A stretch of DNA of 64,000 bases, taken from Heliobacteriaceae bacterium (GTDB lineage: Bacteria; Bacillota; Desulfitobacteriia; Heliobacteriales; Heliobacteriaceae). Both the position numbers and the translations under genes were made by a program. The DNA lies in contig JAQWAU010000005.1 of NCBI GenBank assembly GCA_028707535.1, positions 26,396 through 90,395 of the forward strand, given 5' to 3'. Shown here piece after piece: positions 25,452-34,461 of the stretch. How positions within the stretch are numbered: the stretch's first letter is position 1; every line of letters begins with the position of its first letter. The notes below the pieces were generated by a model. It ran no database searches. It was not told the origin of the DNA and worked only from the letters and a program-made list of their open reading frames with translations.

Positions 25452-26501
25452 GTGATTTGGCAAGGAGTAATACCTACTTACAAGGAATATTTGCCGGTAA
25501 CTGAACAGACGCCAATGGTGACCATCAGCGAGGGGAACACGCCTTTGCTTCCGGTACCCCGGATTTCAACGCAGCTCGGGCTGGAACTTTATTTTAAATA
25601 CGAAGGCATGAACCCGACCGGTTCATTTAAGGACCGGGGGATGTGTATGGCGGTGGCTAAAGCCTTAGAGGCCGGATCCCAGGCGATTATGTGTGCCTCT
25701 ACCGGTAATACCTCGGCGGCGGCGGCTGCCTATGCCGCCCGGTGTGGTCTCAAATGTATCGTGATTATCCCGGAAGGGAAGATCGCTTTGGGTAAACTGG
25801 CGCAAGCCCTGATTTACGGGGCAAAGGTGATTGCCATTGAGGGTAATTTTGACCAAGCCTTGCAAATCGTCCGGGACATTTGCGCCAAGCACCCGATTAC
25901 CCTGGTTAATTCCCTCAACCCTTACCGGATTGAAGGCCAAAAGACAGCTGCTTTCGAAGTTTGTGAACAGTTGGGGGATGTGCCGGATTACCTGGCGATC
26001 CCGGTGGGTAATGCCGGAAACATCACGGCTTATTGGAAGGGCTTTACCGAGTGGCGGCAGGCCGGCAAAATCGCTAAGACACCCAAGATGATCGGGTTCG
26101 AAGCCGAAGGGGCAGCAGCGATTGCCTTTGACCGGGTGATCGAAAAACCGGAGACGGTCGCGACGGCGATCCGGATTGGGAATCCGGCTTCCTGGCAAGG
26201 AGCGGTGGCGGCAGCCCGGGATTCCGGTGGGTTGATTGACTATGTTACGGACGACGAAATTCTGGCGGCTTACCGGTTGATTGCGGCTCAAGAGGGGATT
26301 TTCTGCGAACCGGCTTCCGCTGCTTCCTTGGCCGGCGTGATCAAGAAAAAGCAGGCCGGGTATTTTGCTTCCGGGGCGAAAGTGGTTTGTGTCCTAACCG
26401 GTCACGGGTTAAAAGATCCGGACAACGCGATCAAGTCGGTAGCCTGCGGGCCGGTCATGGTGCCGGCTACCGAAGCGGCGGTTTTACGGGAGGTTTTATA
26501 G
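25452..26501 (+). CDS. thrC: Threonine synthase
   Basis: PLP enzyme that converts O-phosphohomoserine to threonine. 349 residues, the short Bacillus-type form. Lys60 in [10 protein letters not shown] binds PLP; the phosphate loop is [14 protein letters not shown]. The start is GTG. Its substrate requires a homoserine kinase, supporting that role for the gene at 22904. Confidence 0.96.
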   Translation: MIWQGVIPTYKEYLPVTEQTPMVTISEGNTPLLPVPRISTQLGLELYFKYEGMNPTGSFKDRGMCMAVAKALEAGSQAIMCASTGNTSAAAAAYAARCGLKCIVIIPEGKIALGKLAQALIYGAKVIAIEGNFDQALQIVRDICAKHPITLVNSLNPYRIEGQKTAAFEVCEQLGDVPDYLAIPVGNAGNITAYWKGFTEWRQAGKIAKTPKMIGFEAEGAAAIAFDRVIEKPETVATAIRIGNPASWQGAVAAARDSGGLIDYVTDDEILAAYRLIAAQEGIFCEPASAASLAGVIKKKQAGYFASGAKVVCVLTGHGLKDPDNAIKSVACGPVMVPATEAAVLREVL

Positions 26502-26502
26502 T

Positions 26503-27723
26503 ATGGCCTTGGTTGTCCAAAAGTTTGGGGGTAGTTCCGTAGCTGACCCCGACCGGATTAAGAGGGTGGCCCGGCGGGTTGTCGATACGAAAGAACAAGG
26601 CAACCAAGTCGTGGTGATCGTATCGGCGATGGGGGACACCACCGATGATTTGATTAGTTTGGCGAGACAGATCACCACCAAACCGAAAAGCCGGGAAATG
26701 GATATGTTGCTGGCCACAGGCGAACAGATCTCGATTGCCTTGTTGGCGATGGCGATCGACGAATTGGGTCACCCGGTGGTCTCGCTCACCGGGCCCCAGG
26801 TTGGGATTGTAACGGAACCTGTCCACGGGAAAGCGAAGATCCTGGCGATTAGTCCGGAACGTTTGCGCCAGGAATTAAACGGCGGCAACATCATTATTGT
26901 CGCCGGTTTTCAAGGGGCGACCAATACGGGGGAGATTACTACCCTCGGCCGGGGTGGTTCCGATACAACGGCAGTCGGGGTGGCGGCTTGTCTGCATGCT
27001 GATGTGTGCGAGATTTTTACCGATGTTGACGGGGTTTACACCGCCGATCCCCGGGTTGTTCCCCAGGCGCGTAAACTGGAGGCCGTTACTTATGACGAGA
27101 TGTTGGAGTTAGCCAGTCTGGGGGCCCAGGTCCTGCATCCCCGGGCGGTGGAGTTAGGGAAAGAGTACCAGATTCCGATTCGTGTCCGTTCCAGTTTTAA
27201 TTACCATGCCGGTACACTGGTACAGGAGGGGAGTTCATCCATGGAAAAAGAAATCATGGTCAGCGGGGTGGCCTATGATGTCAATGTGGCGAAAATTGCC
27301 CTTTTTGACGTGCCTGACCAACCGGGCATCGCTTACCGGCTATTCAAAGCTTTGGCGGATGAACGGGTTAATGTGGATATGATTATCCAGAGTGCCAAAC
27401 GCAATCATACAAACGATATCAGTTTTACCGTTGTGCAGGATGATTTAGGGACAGCGGTTAAGGTAGTTGAACGGATCAAGGCGGAAATCGGGGCCGGGGA
27501 CTTTATCTTTGATGATGGGGTGGCAAAAGTTTCGATCGTGGGGGCCGGGATGATCACCCGTCCGGGAGTGGCGGCGATGATGTTCGAAGCCCTGGCGGAC
27601 GCCGGAATTAATATCGAAATGATCTCAACCTCGGAAGTCAAGGTTTCCTGTGTGGTTAAAGGGGACCAAATCAAGCAGGCGGTCCAGGTTGTTCACGCTA
27701 AATTCGATTTGGCGGCAGACTAA
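26503..27723 (+). CDS. lysC: Aspartate kinase with two ACT domains
   Basis: First step of the aspartate family. 406 residues: [17 protein letters not shown] at the N-terminus, [16 protein letters not shown] in the kinase domain, and tandem ACT domains (about 260-406) with the effector-site VSIVGAGM. It begins one base after the thrC stop. An internal ATG at 27241 with a good ribosome site could also give the ACT half alone, as in Bacillus aspartokinase II. Confidence 0.96.
   Translation: MALVVQKFGGSSVADPDRIKRVARRVVDTKEQGNQVVVIVSAMGDTTDDLISLARQITTKPKSREMDMLLATGEQISIALLAMAIDELGHPVVSLTGPQVGIVTEPVHGKAKILAISPERLRQELNGGNIIIVAGFQGATNTGEITTLGRGGSDTTAVGVAACLHADVCEIFTDVDGVYTADPRVVPQARKLEAVTYDEMLELASLGAQVLHPRAVELGKEYQIPIRVRSSFNYHAGTLVQEGSSSMEKEIMVSGVAYDVNVAKIALFDVPDQPGIAYRLFKALADERVNVDMIIQSAKRNHTNDISFTVVQDDLGTAVKVVERIKAEIGAGDFIFDDGVAKVSIVGAGMITRPGVAAMMFEALADAGINIEMISTSEVKVSCVVKGDQIKQAVQVVHAKFDLAAD
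27224..27243 (+). promoter_or_regulatory. Internal start for an aspartokinase beta subunit
   Basis: AGGAGGGG (27224-27231), nine bases, then ATG (27241) in the lysC frame. The product would be about 160 residues holding both ACT domains. Bacillus subtilis aspartokinase II is known to be made as alpha and beta from such overlapping in-frame starts; here it is inferred from the site. Confidence 0.6.
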
Positions 27724-27786
27724 AAAACCGGGTTAATTTTGTCACCAGACAACCGGTAGTTGGGTATTTTGTTGAGAATAAATTTA

Positions 27787-27814
27787 TTGACTTTGAGGGT
27801 GGTGATGCTATAAT
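27787..27814 (+). promoter_or_regulatory. Sigma-A promoter of speD
   Basis: TTGACT (27787-27792), 16 bases, TATAAT (27809-27814). One mismatch to the -35 and none to the -10; it is 45 bases before the speD start. Confidence 0.82.
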
Positions 27815-27858
27815 CAACCTTGGTTCAAAAATTTAATAATCAAAAGGAGGCGTGATAA

Positions 27859-28239
27859 ATGACCAATGCTTTAGGCCGCCACGTTCTCGCAGAAGTTTAC
27901 GGTTGTGATTTTAATCTTCTTAACGATGTACACAAGGTTGAAGAGATCATGGTGAACGCGGCGCTGGAAGCGGGCGCGGAAATCCGCGAATTTGTATTTC
28001 ATAAGTTTAGTCCTCAAGGTGTTAGCGGTGTAGTGGTAATTTCGGAGTCGCATCTGGCGATCCATACCTGGCCCGAATTGGGTTACGCAGCAATTGATGT
28101 TTTTACCTGCGGGGATAAGGTTAACCCGTGGGATGCTTGCCAGTACATGCAAAAAGGGTTTAAGGCCGCACACGTTACCGCGCAAGAGGTTAAACGGGGT
28201 CTAATTCACTCAGCCCCGAAAGCGGCGGTCAACCTATAG
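27859..28239 (+). CDS. speD: S-adenosylmethionine decarboxylase proenzyme
   Basis: Makes decarboxylated SAM for spermidine synthesis. 126 residues, the bacterial/archaeal class 1B type. The proenzyme cleaves itself between Glu63 and Ser64 (ISESHLAIHTWPE), with Ser64 becoming the pyruvoyl cofactor; His69 and Cys84 (VFTCGD) are in the expected places. It has an AAAGGAGGCG site and its own promoter and terminator. No speE is next to it. Confidence 0.96.
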   Translation: MTNALGRHVLAEVYGCDFNLLNDVHKVEEIMVNAALEAGAEIREFVFHKFSPQGVSGVVVISESHLAIHTWPELGYAAIDVFTCGDKVNPWDACQYMQKGFKAAHVTAQEVKRGLIHSAPKAAVNL

Positions 28240-28294
28240 GAGGGATATTTATTTTATTACCCCACATATGTTACACACCAAATAATGCTTTATA

Positions 28295-28340
28295 ACTAAA
28301 GCCCAACAAATCATATAGGATGGCGGGCTTTAGTTTTTTT
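28295..28340 (+). terminator. Terminator of speD
   Basis: ACTAAAGCCC (28295-28304) pairs perfectly with GGGCTTTAGT (28325-28334), followed by T6. The loop is 20 bases. Confidence 0.9.
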
Positions 28341-28378
28341 GTGCCCATTAATCCCCTAGGGCAGGATTTTTACCGCTA

Positions 28379-28387
28379 TGCTAGAAT
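28379..28387 (+). promoter_or_regulatory. Possible extended -10 promoter of the menaquinone block
   Basis: TGCTAGAAT: an extended TG plus TAGAAT (28382-28387), in an AT-rich stretch between the speD terminator and the hepS-like gene. No clear -35 is seen. Confidence 0.5.
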
Positions 28388-28441
28388 TATAAAAAGACCT
28401 GACGGGGAAAATTCGTTAGGTTTATAAAGGGGTTTTTGGAA

Positions 28442-29242
28442 ATGGCTTTGCGGATTTGGAAATCGCTCCTCCCGGAGCTGGCCAAAGTGCAGGCCTGGTT
28501 GGATAAAGAAATGCAGATCCGGTCAGGTCATGTTGGGCAGCTAATGGGCTGGCCGGCCAGCTATTTGGAGCAGGTTTCCCCGGCATCCCTGCTGGTGTTA
28601 CTGATCGCCCGCATGTTTGGGGATCCGAACCGCCAGGCGGCTTACCTGGCGAATGTGGTCCAATTAATTGATTTGGCGATGGAAATTCACCGCAAGGTGC
28701 CGGATGAAGAAGCTGCGGTTGCAGCCGTAGACAAAAATGGGATTCCTTTTTCCGTTTTAGTTGGTGATCTCTTATACGGCCAATTTTTTGCCGGCTTGTG
28801 CCGTAGTGGTCTTTTGGAATTCTTGAGCCCGTTGTCTGTGGCCATCTGCCGGATGCACGAAGGCGGGATGATGCGCAAGGAGTTGGCGGGCGGGCCGGCA
28901 AACACCGAAAAGATTGAGACCATGCGGGAATTGGAGTTTGCTAGTTTACCGGTGGCTGCCTGCCGTTTGGCCGGGCAACTTTCCGGGGCTTTGCCTGACC
29001 AGATCCAGGCTTTGGAGCGGTTAGGGCAGGCGATCGGTCTGCTGAACGGGGCGGTGGTTGTACCGGCGTCGCCGGGGCAGATCAGTGCTTGGCTGGGGCA
29101 GGCTCTCGATGCTTTAAAAAAACTGCCGCCCGGTCGTATGCGGGAAGCCTGCCGGGACTTGCTTGACCAGCTCAGTGGCAGGAGTGGTGAACAGGATTAC
29201 CGGTTGGCATCTGGCTTGGGTAAGGCGTTGGTCGCGCGGTAA
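28442..29242 (+). CDS. HepS-like protein, putative heptaprenyl diphosphate synthase component I
   Basis: 266 residues. The start at ATG 28442 has AAAGGGG nine bases upstream; a TTG at 28436 is too close. The central part (LANVVQLIDLAMEIHRKV ... FSVLVGDLLYGQFFAGL) lines up by eye with Bacillus HepS (VLAGDYFSGLYYSLL) and with the all-helical prenyl synthase fold, but the DDxxD substrate motifs are missing. HepS is the non-catalytic partner of HepT and sets product length. The next gene is menG, the same order as in Bacillus (hepS-menG-hepT), although hepT here lies 13 kb away at 42358. Assignment rests on pattern and context. Confidence 0.68.
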   Translation: MALRIWKSLLPELAKVQAWLDKEMQIRSGHVGQLMGWPASYLEQVSPASLLVLLIARMFGDPNRQAAYLANVVQLIDLAMEIHRKVPDEEAAVAAVDKNGIPFSVLVGDLLYGQFFAGLCRSGLLEFLSPLSVAICRMHEGGMMRKELAGGPANTEKIETMRELEFASLPVAACRLAGQLSGALPDQIQALERLGQAIGLLNGAVVVPASPGQISAWLGQALDALKKLPPGRMREACRDLLDQLSGRSGEQDYRLASGLGKALVAR

Positions 29243-29286
29243 ACGGCCTTTTCCCGCAATTTTTATCCGGATGGGGGGTAGTTTTC

Positions 29287-30018
29287 TTGGCGGTTTCCGG
29301 GCAATTCCGTTCTGCTGCCGAAAAGGAACGGTTCATTCAAGCGACTTTTTCCACTATTGCCGGGTGTTATGACGGCATGAACCGGGTGATGACTTTTTCG
29401 CTGGACCGCCGGTGGCGCCGGTATACGGTGCAATTGTCGGGTATGCCCGCTGGTGGCCGGGCCTTGGATGTTTGCTGTGGCACCGGGGAATTGGCGCGGG
29501 CTTTGGCGGAGCGTACCGGACCGGCCGGCCGGGTTACCGGCTTGGATTTTAACCGGGAAATGTTGCAGATCGCCAAGCGCAAACAGGAGCAAGGATTACT
29601 GGCGGATTCGATTGATTTTGTGCAGGGAAATGCCATGGCTTTGCCTTTCCCAGACAACCAATTCGATACGGCGACGATTGGGTTCGGTTTGCGTAACGTA
29701 CCGGATTACCGCCAAGTTTTACGGGAAATGCGGCGGGTTGTTCGCCCCGGGGGAACGGTAGTTTCTTTGGAAACAGGTAAACCTACCTTGCCGGTTTTTA
29801 AGTCGCTGCATGGTCTTTATGTTGGCTTATTCGTCCCCTTGATTGACCGGTTAGCTGCCGGCAAAAACGGGCCATATGCCTGGCTAGCCAGTTCGGCAGA
29901 GGCGTTTTTGCCCCAAGAAGCCTTAGCTCAGGTTTTCCGGGAAATCGGTCTGGACAACGTTTTTTTTCGCAACATCTTTGGGGGAGCGGCAGCGGTTCAC
30001 GTGGGGGTTAAGTCTTGA
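29287..30018 (+). CDS. menG: Demethylmenaquinone methyltransferase
   Basis: SAM-dependent C-methylation, the last step of menaquinone synthesis. 243 residues of the UbiE/MenG family: ALDVCCGTGELA (SAM site), GNAMALPFPDNQFD, IGFGLRNVPDY and MRRVVRPGG. It starts at TTG after GGGGGG. It sits among futalosine-pathway genes, so menaquinone rather than ubiquinone is the product. Confidence 0.93.
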   Translation: MAVSGQFRSAAEKERFIQATFSTIAGCYDGMNRVMTFSLDRRWRRYTVQLSGMPAGGRALDVCCGTGELARALAERTGPAGRVTGLDFNREMLQIAKRKQEQGLLADSIDFVQGNAMALPFPDNQFDTATIGFGLRNVPDYRQVLREMRRVVRPGGTVVSLETGKPTLPVFKSLHGLYVGLFVPLIDRLAAGKNGPYAWLASSAEAFLPQEALAQVFREIGLDNVFFRNIFGGAAAVHVGVKS

Positions 30019-30142
30019 CGTTTCGAGGGAAACAATGTTAATCGATGGTGCCATTTTTTACCGGAGAGCTGTTTAGCCAGTTTGGTCTGGGCGGTTGCTC
30101 CGGATTTTGTTGCCGGTACATTTTTGTTTGAGGAGGATTAAC

Positions 30143-31588
30143 TTGGCCTTTAAAGATTTGCGCGAATTTATCCAGGCTCTGGAGCAACGCGGGTGGTTGA
30201 AGCGGATCACGGCCGCCGTTGACCCTTATTTGGAGATTAGTGCAATTACCGACCGGGTGGTAAAACAGGGTGGCCCGGCGTTGCTTTTTGAAAATGTCAA
30301 AGGATCCCGTTTGCCGGTACTGACCAATGCCGTCGGTTCTTTTGACCGGCTGAAAATGGCTTTGGGGGTGGCCGATCTGGACGAAACCGGCCGGGAGATC
30401 ATGAGTTTTTTGCAGCCACCGGAGGCGGCCGGCTCGCTATTGGGAAAAATCAAAGCTTTACCTAAAATCGCCCAGATCGGCAACTTTTTACCCCGGACTG
30501 TGCGCACCGGCCCGGTTAAGGAAGTGATTCAAAAGACCCCTGATCTGACGCAACTGCCGGTTCTAACTACTTGGCCGGATGATGGGGGGCCGTTTATTAC
30601 CCTGCCTTTGGTTTTTTCTAAGGACCCGCAGTCCGGGCGGCGTAATGTGGGGATGTATCGCCTCCAGGTCTATGACCGGCAAACTACCGGCATGCACTGG
30701 CACCGCCATAAGCAAGGGGCCCGGCATATGCGGAAACATCAAGACCTGGGCCGCCGGATGGAAGTGGCGGTGGCCCTCGGTGGCGACCCGATTTTGACTT
30801 ACGCGGCAACCGCGCCTTTGCCGCCGGATATCGATGAAATGTTGTTTGCCGGGTTTTTACGGAAAAGCCCGGTGGAAATGGTGCCCTGTGAAACCGTAGA
30901 TTTGGTGGTGCCTGCTCATGCGGAGATTATCCTTGAGGGTTATGTGGATCCGGAGGAGCTGCGGCGGGAAGGGCCGTTTGGCGACCATACCGGTTTTTAT
31001 TCGTTAGCAGATGACTATCCGGTGTTTCACCTTACCTGTATTACCCATCGCCAAGACCCGATTTATCCGGCTACAGTGGTTGGGCGGCCACCGATGGAGG
31101 ACTGCTACCTGGGTAAAGCCACCGAACGGATTTTTTTGCCGTTATTGCGGCTGCAACTGCCGGAGATTGTGGACATTAATTTGCCGTGGGAAGGGGTGTT
31201 TCACAACCTGGTGGTTGTGGCGATTGAAAAAGCTTACCCCGGCCATGCCCGGAAGGTGATGAGCGCTTTGTGGGGCATGGGGCAAATGATGTTTACGAAA
31301 ACCATTATTGTGGTCGATGCGGCGGTTAATGTGCAAGATATGAGCGAGGTCTGGTGGCGGGTCTGGAACAATATCGACCCCCGCCGGGATACGATGATTG
31401 TGGACGGGCCTTTGGATGCCCTGGACCATGCCGCTCCATTACCGTGTTATGGTTCGAAATTAGGGATTGACGCGACGCAAAAATGGCCGGAGGAAGGCTA
31501 CTCCCGCGAATGGCCGGGTGACCTGGAGATGCCGGTTGATGTTCAGGAGCGGGTAACCCGGCGGTGGCGGGAATACGGACTGGATTAA
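30143..31588 (+). CDS. mqnL: UbiD-family decarboxylase (menaquinone pathway, MqnL type)
   Basis: Prenyl-FMN-dependent decarboxylase of 481 residues. The start at TTG 30143 has a perfect AGGAGG; the longer frame from 30095 has none. Recognisable UbiD segments are GMYRLQVYDRQTTGMHWHRH, EGPFGDHTGFYS and the C-terminal DPRRDTMIVDGPLDALDHA. In the futalosine route it would decarboxylate the prenylated dihydroxynaphthoate before MenG acts. The flavin prenyltransferase (UbiX/MqnM) needed for its cofactor is not in the window. Confidence 0.88.
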   Translation: MAFKDLREFIQALEQRGWLKRITAAVDPYLEISAITDRVVKQGGPALLFENVKGSRLPVLTNAVGSFDRLKMALGVADLDETGREIMSFLQPPEAAGSLLGKIKALPKIAQIGNFLPRTVRTGPVKEVIQKTPDLTQLPVLTTWPDDGGPFITLPLVFSKDPQSGRRNVGMYRLQVYDRQTTGMHWHRHKQGARHMRKHQDLGRRMEVAVALGGDPILTYAATAPLPPDIDEMLFAGFLRKSPVEMVPCETVDLVVPAHAEIILEGYVDPEELRREGPFGDHTGFYSLADDYPVFHLTCITHRQDPIYPATVVGRPPMEDCYLGKATERIFLPLLRLQLPEIVDINLPWEGVFHNLVVVAIEKAYPGHARKVMSALWGMGQMMFTKTIIVVDAAVNVQDMSEVWWRVWNNIDPRRDTMIVDGPLDALDHAAPLPCYGSKLGIDATQKWPEEGYSREWPGDLEMPVDVQERVTRRWREYGLD

Positions 31589-31614
31589 GGAGCGTTGTAG
31601 GGAGGGTGAACAAA

Positions 31615-32487
31615 ATGGCCGGGACAACCGGGGTGGTCGCCCGCATCGGCACTTTTCTGGAAATGATCAAATTTGAGCACACGGTTTTCGCCTTGCCGTT
31701 TGCGTTTATCGGGGCGATGGTGGCGGAGCAGCGGATTCCGGCCGGGCCGGTGGTTTTTTGGATCCTCGTGGCGATGGTGGGAGCCCGGACGGCGGCCATG
31801 TCGCTCAACCGGCTGATTGACCGGCACATCGACCGTTTGAACCCGCGGACGGCGAACCGGGCCTTGGTTACCGGCACCGTCGGTGTAGCGGAGACCTGGC
31901 TGTTCATTATCTTGAGTTTCGGGTTGCTGTTTTTGGCGGCGGTGATGCTTAACCCGTTTGTTATGGCTTTGTTTCCGGTGGTAGTAATTGTGCTTTGTGG
32001 TTATTCCTACACTAAACGGTTTACCTGGGCCTGTCACTTGGTTTTGGGGGCAGCCTTAGGTTTCGCCCCGGTGGGGGCTTGGGCGGCGGTAACGGGTTCC
32101 CTTGATTGGCCGGTCATTATTTTGGGTTTGGCCGTGACCGCCTGGGTGGCCGGTTTTGATGTTATTTATGCCTGCCAGGACCTGGACTTTGACCGGAACC
32201 ACGGTATTTTTTCGATTCCGGCGCGGTTTGGCCTGGCCAGGGGTCTTTGGTTTGCCCGGGTGCTGCATGTGGCGGCTCCGGCCTTATTGGCCTGGGCTGG
32301 GTATCTGTTAGGGATGGGGACCTGGTACTTTGCCGGCATTGCCGTGGTGGTTGTCTTATTAGCGTATGAGCATTCCTTGGTTTCCCCCCGGGATTTAAGC
32401 CGGCTCGATGCGGCTTTTTTTGCCATGAACGGTTACATTAGTGTAACAATGTTTGTTTTTACTTTAGTCGATATTTTGTTAAAGTAA
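31615..32487 (+). CDS. mqnP: UbiA-family prenyltransferase (menaquinone pathway, MqnP type)
   Basis: Integral membrane enzyme of 290 residues with eight to nine helices that attaches the polyprenyl tail to 1,4-dihydroxy-6-naphthoate. The first Asp-rich motif is NRLIDRHID and the second lies in CQDLDFDRNHGIFSIP. The ATG at 31615 follows GGGAGGGTGA; a longer frame from 31564 overlaps mqnL without a site. Role assigned from family and neighbours. Confidence 0.88.
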   Translation: MAGTTGVVARIGTFLEMIKFEHTVFALPFAFIGAMVAEQRIPAGPVVFWILVAMVGARTAAMSLNRLIDRHIDRLNPRTANRALVTGTVGVAETWLFIILSFGLLFLAAVMLNPFVMALFPVVVIVLCGYSYTKRFTWACHLVLGAALGFAPVGAWAAVTGSLDWPVIILGLAVTAWVAGFDVIYACQDLDFDRNHGIFSIPARFGLARGLWFARVLHVAAPALLAWAGYLLGMGTWYFAGIAVVVVLLAYEHSLVSPRDLSRLDAAFFAMNGYISVTMFVFTLVDILLK

Positions 32488-32503
32488 TGGGGGTAAGGGG
32501 ATT

Positions 32504-33607
32504 TTGAAGGAATATGTTGCCCGGAGTGAGTTGGCGGATTTACTGCCGAAAGTTGAGGCGGGAAAGCGTTTAACCGCTGCCGATGGGTTGCGTTTGTTTC
32601 AATCTACTGATTTACTGGCGATTGGTTACCTGGCCAACATCGTTCGTCACCGCAAACATGGTAGCAATGTCTATTTTATCAATAATTGGCACATCAACCC
32701 GACTAATATTTGTATCAATCGTTGCAAGTTGTGTGCCTTTGGGGTCGATAAAGATGATCCCAGTGCCTACGAGATGACTTTAGACCAGGTTGAAGCTAAG
32801 GTTTGGGAAGCGGCGCCAAGCAACCCGTCTGAAGTGCATATTGTTGGCGGGCTGCACCCCGAGTTGCCGTTTGACTGGCAGATTGCTTTATTACAGACGG
32901 TCCGCCGGATTTTACCGGCAGCGCACATTCAAGCGTTTACCGCCGTGGAGATTGATTATTTCGCCCGGCAGACAGGACAGCCGGTTAGGGAAGTACTGAA
33001 TACCCTCCGGGAAGCCGGCCTGGGGTCTTTGCCCGGGGGAGGGGCGGAGATTTTTAGTCCTCGGGTCCGGCCCTTGATTTGCGAAAAAAAGATTTCCGGG
33101 GAACGGTGGCTTGAGGTGCATGGCGAAGCACACCGGTTAGGGATCAGGACCAATGCCACCATGCTTTACGGACACGTAGAAACCCTGGAAGAACGCGTCG
33201 ACCATTTAATTCGCCTGCGGGAACAGCAGGACCGGACCGGGGGGTTTCTGACGTTCATTCCCTTAGGCTTTTACCCCCGGAATACAGGGCTGGTGAACCT
33301 GGGGATTGCGCGGACGACCGGTTATGATGACCTGAAATGTTTAGCGATCGGCCGGTTGTTGCTGGATAATATTGACCATATTAAGGCCTTCTGGATCATG
33401 ATTGGCGCCAAACTGGCCCAAGTTTCCCTCGCTTTCGGGGTTGACGACATCGATGGGACGGTTATTGAGGAGAAAATTATGCATGCGGCTGGGGCCGACA
33501 CCGGTCAAGCGTTGACCCGTTCCCGGCTGGTGGCGATGATCCGGGCCGCTGGTTGTGTTCCGTTGGAAAGGGATACCTTATATAATATTGTGCGCAAGGA
33601 GTTCTGA
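32504..33607 (+). CDS. mqnE: Aminofutalosine synthase (radical SAM)
   Basis: Adds the adenosyl radical to the chorismate-derived enolpyruvyl benzoate to give 6-amino-6-deoxyfutalosine. 367 residues. The radical SAM cysteines are Cys70, Cys74 and Cys77 (NICINRCKLCAFG). FLTFIPLGFYPRNTGL and GGGAEIFSPRVR fit the MqnC/MqnE family. It lies directly before mqnA. The start is TTG. Confidence 0.92.
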   Translation: MKEYVARSELADLLPKVEAGKRLTAADGLRLFQSTDLLAIGYLANIVRHRKHGSNVYFINNWHINPTNICINRCKLCAFGVDKDDPSAYEMTLDQVEAKVWEAAPSNPSEVHIVGGLHPELPFDWQIALLQTVRRILPAAHIQAFTAVEIDYFARQTGQPVREVLNTLREAGLGSLPGGGAEIFSPRVRPLICEKKISGERWLEVHGEAHRLGIRTNATMLYGHVETLEERVDHLIRLREQQDRTGGFLTFIPLGFYPRNTGLVNLGIARTTGYDDLKCLAIGRLLLDNIDHIKAFWIMIGAKLAQVSLAFGVDDIDGTVIEEKIMHAAGADTGQALTRSRLVAMIRAAGCVPLERDTLYNIVRKEF

Positions 33608-33612
33608 TCGGC

Positions 33613-34461
33613 ATGTTGCGTTTAGGACGGGTTGGTTATTTAAATGTCTTGCCTGTTTACCATGCTTTCGATTCCGGGGCGGTGCCGTTAACGGCAAGGT
33701 TGGTCAGTGGGGTGCCGGCGGAATTAAACCAAAAGTTTCTGGCCGGGGAACTGGACATCACCCCGATCTCTTCGATTGCCTACGCCCGCCAGCCCGAAAC
33801 AGGCTGGGTATTGCCGGATGTATCGATTAGTGCGGATGGCCGGGTAGCTTCGATCCTTTTGTTTTCCCGCTTGCCGGTGGACAAGCTGGCGGGCCGGACG
33901 ATCGCCGTTACCACAGCTTCTGCGACTTCCGTGGTGCTCCTGCGGATCTTGTTGGCGAAGTATTACGGGATTACTGCTCACCTTTCGCCGGCAGCCCCGG
34001 ATTTGACCCAAATGCTTAAGACGTATCCGGCCGCTCTTTTAATCGGTGATGATGCTTTATATGCCGCTGAACAGTATAAAACCACGGTGGGGGCGGAAAT
34101 TAAGGTTATCGATTTAGGTGAGGTCTGGAAGCAAATGACCGGTTTGCCGATGGTTTTTGCCCTATGGGCGATTCGCCGGGATTATGTCGCCAAACACCCG
34201 GACCGGATCGCTATGGTCGCGGCGGCCTTCCGGGCTGCCCGGGTCTGGAGCGACCAAAACCGGGAGGCTGTATTGGCGGCGGCCCGGCAAAGGTATAGTT
34301 TGCCGGATCAAGTCCTAACCGATTATTTTCAGACCATTCGCTACGATCTGGATGCAACCTACCAACGGGCGGTAGAAACGTATTTTACTTATGCGGCACA
34401 GATTGGCATCCTGCCGGCGCCGGTTAAACTGCGGGTTTGGGGAGCGAAAGACGATGCTTGA
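33613..34461 (+). CDS. mqnA: Chorismate dehydratase
   Basis: First step of the futalosine pathway: chorismate to 3-[(1-carboxyvinyl)oxy]benzoate. 282 residues with a periplasmic-binding-protein-like fold: RVGYLNVLPVYHAF at the N-terminus and GELDITPISSIAYA. It is five bases after mqnE and its end overlaps mqnC by eight bases. Confidence 0.93.
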   Translation: MLRLGRVGYLNVLPVYHAFDSGAVPLTARLVSGVPAELNQKFLAGELDITPISSIAYARQPETGWVLPDVSISADGRVASILLFSRLPVDKLAGRTIAVTTASATSVVLLRILLAKYYGITAHLSPAAPDLTQMLKTYPAALLIGDDALYAAEQYKTTVGAEIKVIDLGEVWKQMTGLPMVFALWAIRRDYVAKHPDRIAMVAAAFRAARVWSDQNREAVLAAARQRYSLPDQVLTDYFQTIRYDLDATYQRAVETYFTYAAQIGILPAPVKLRVWGAKDDA

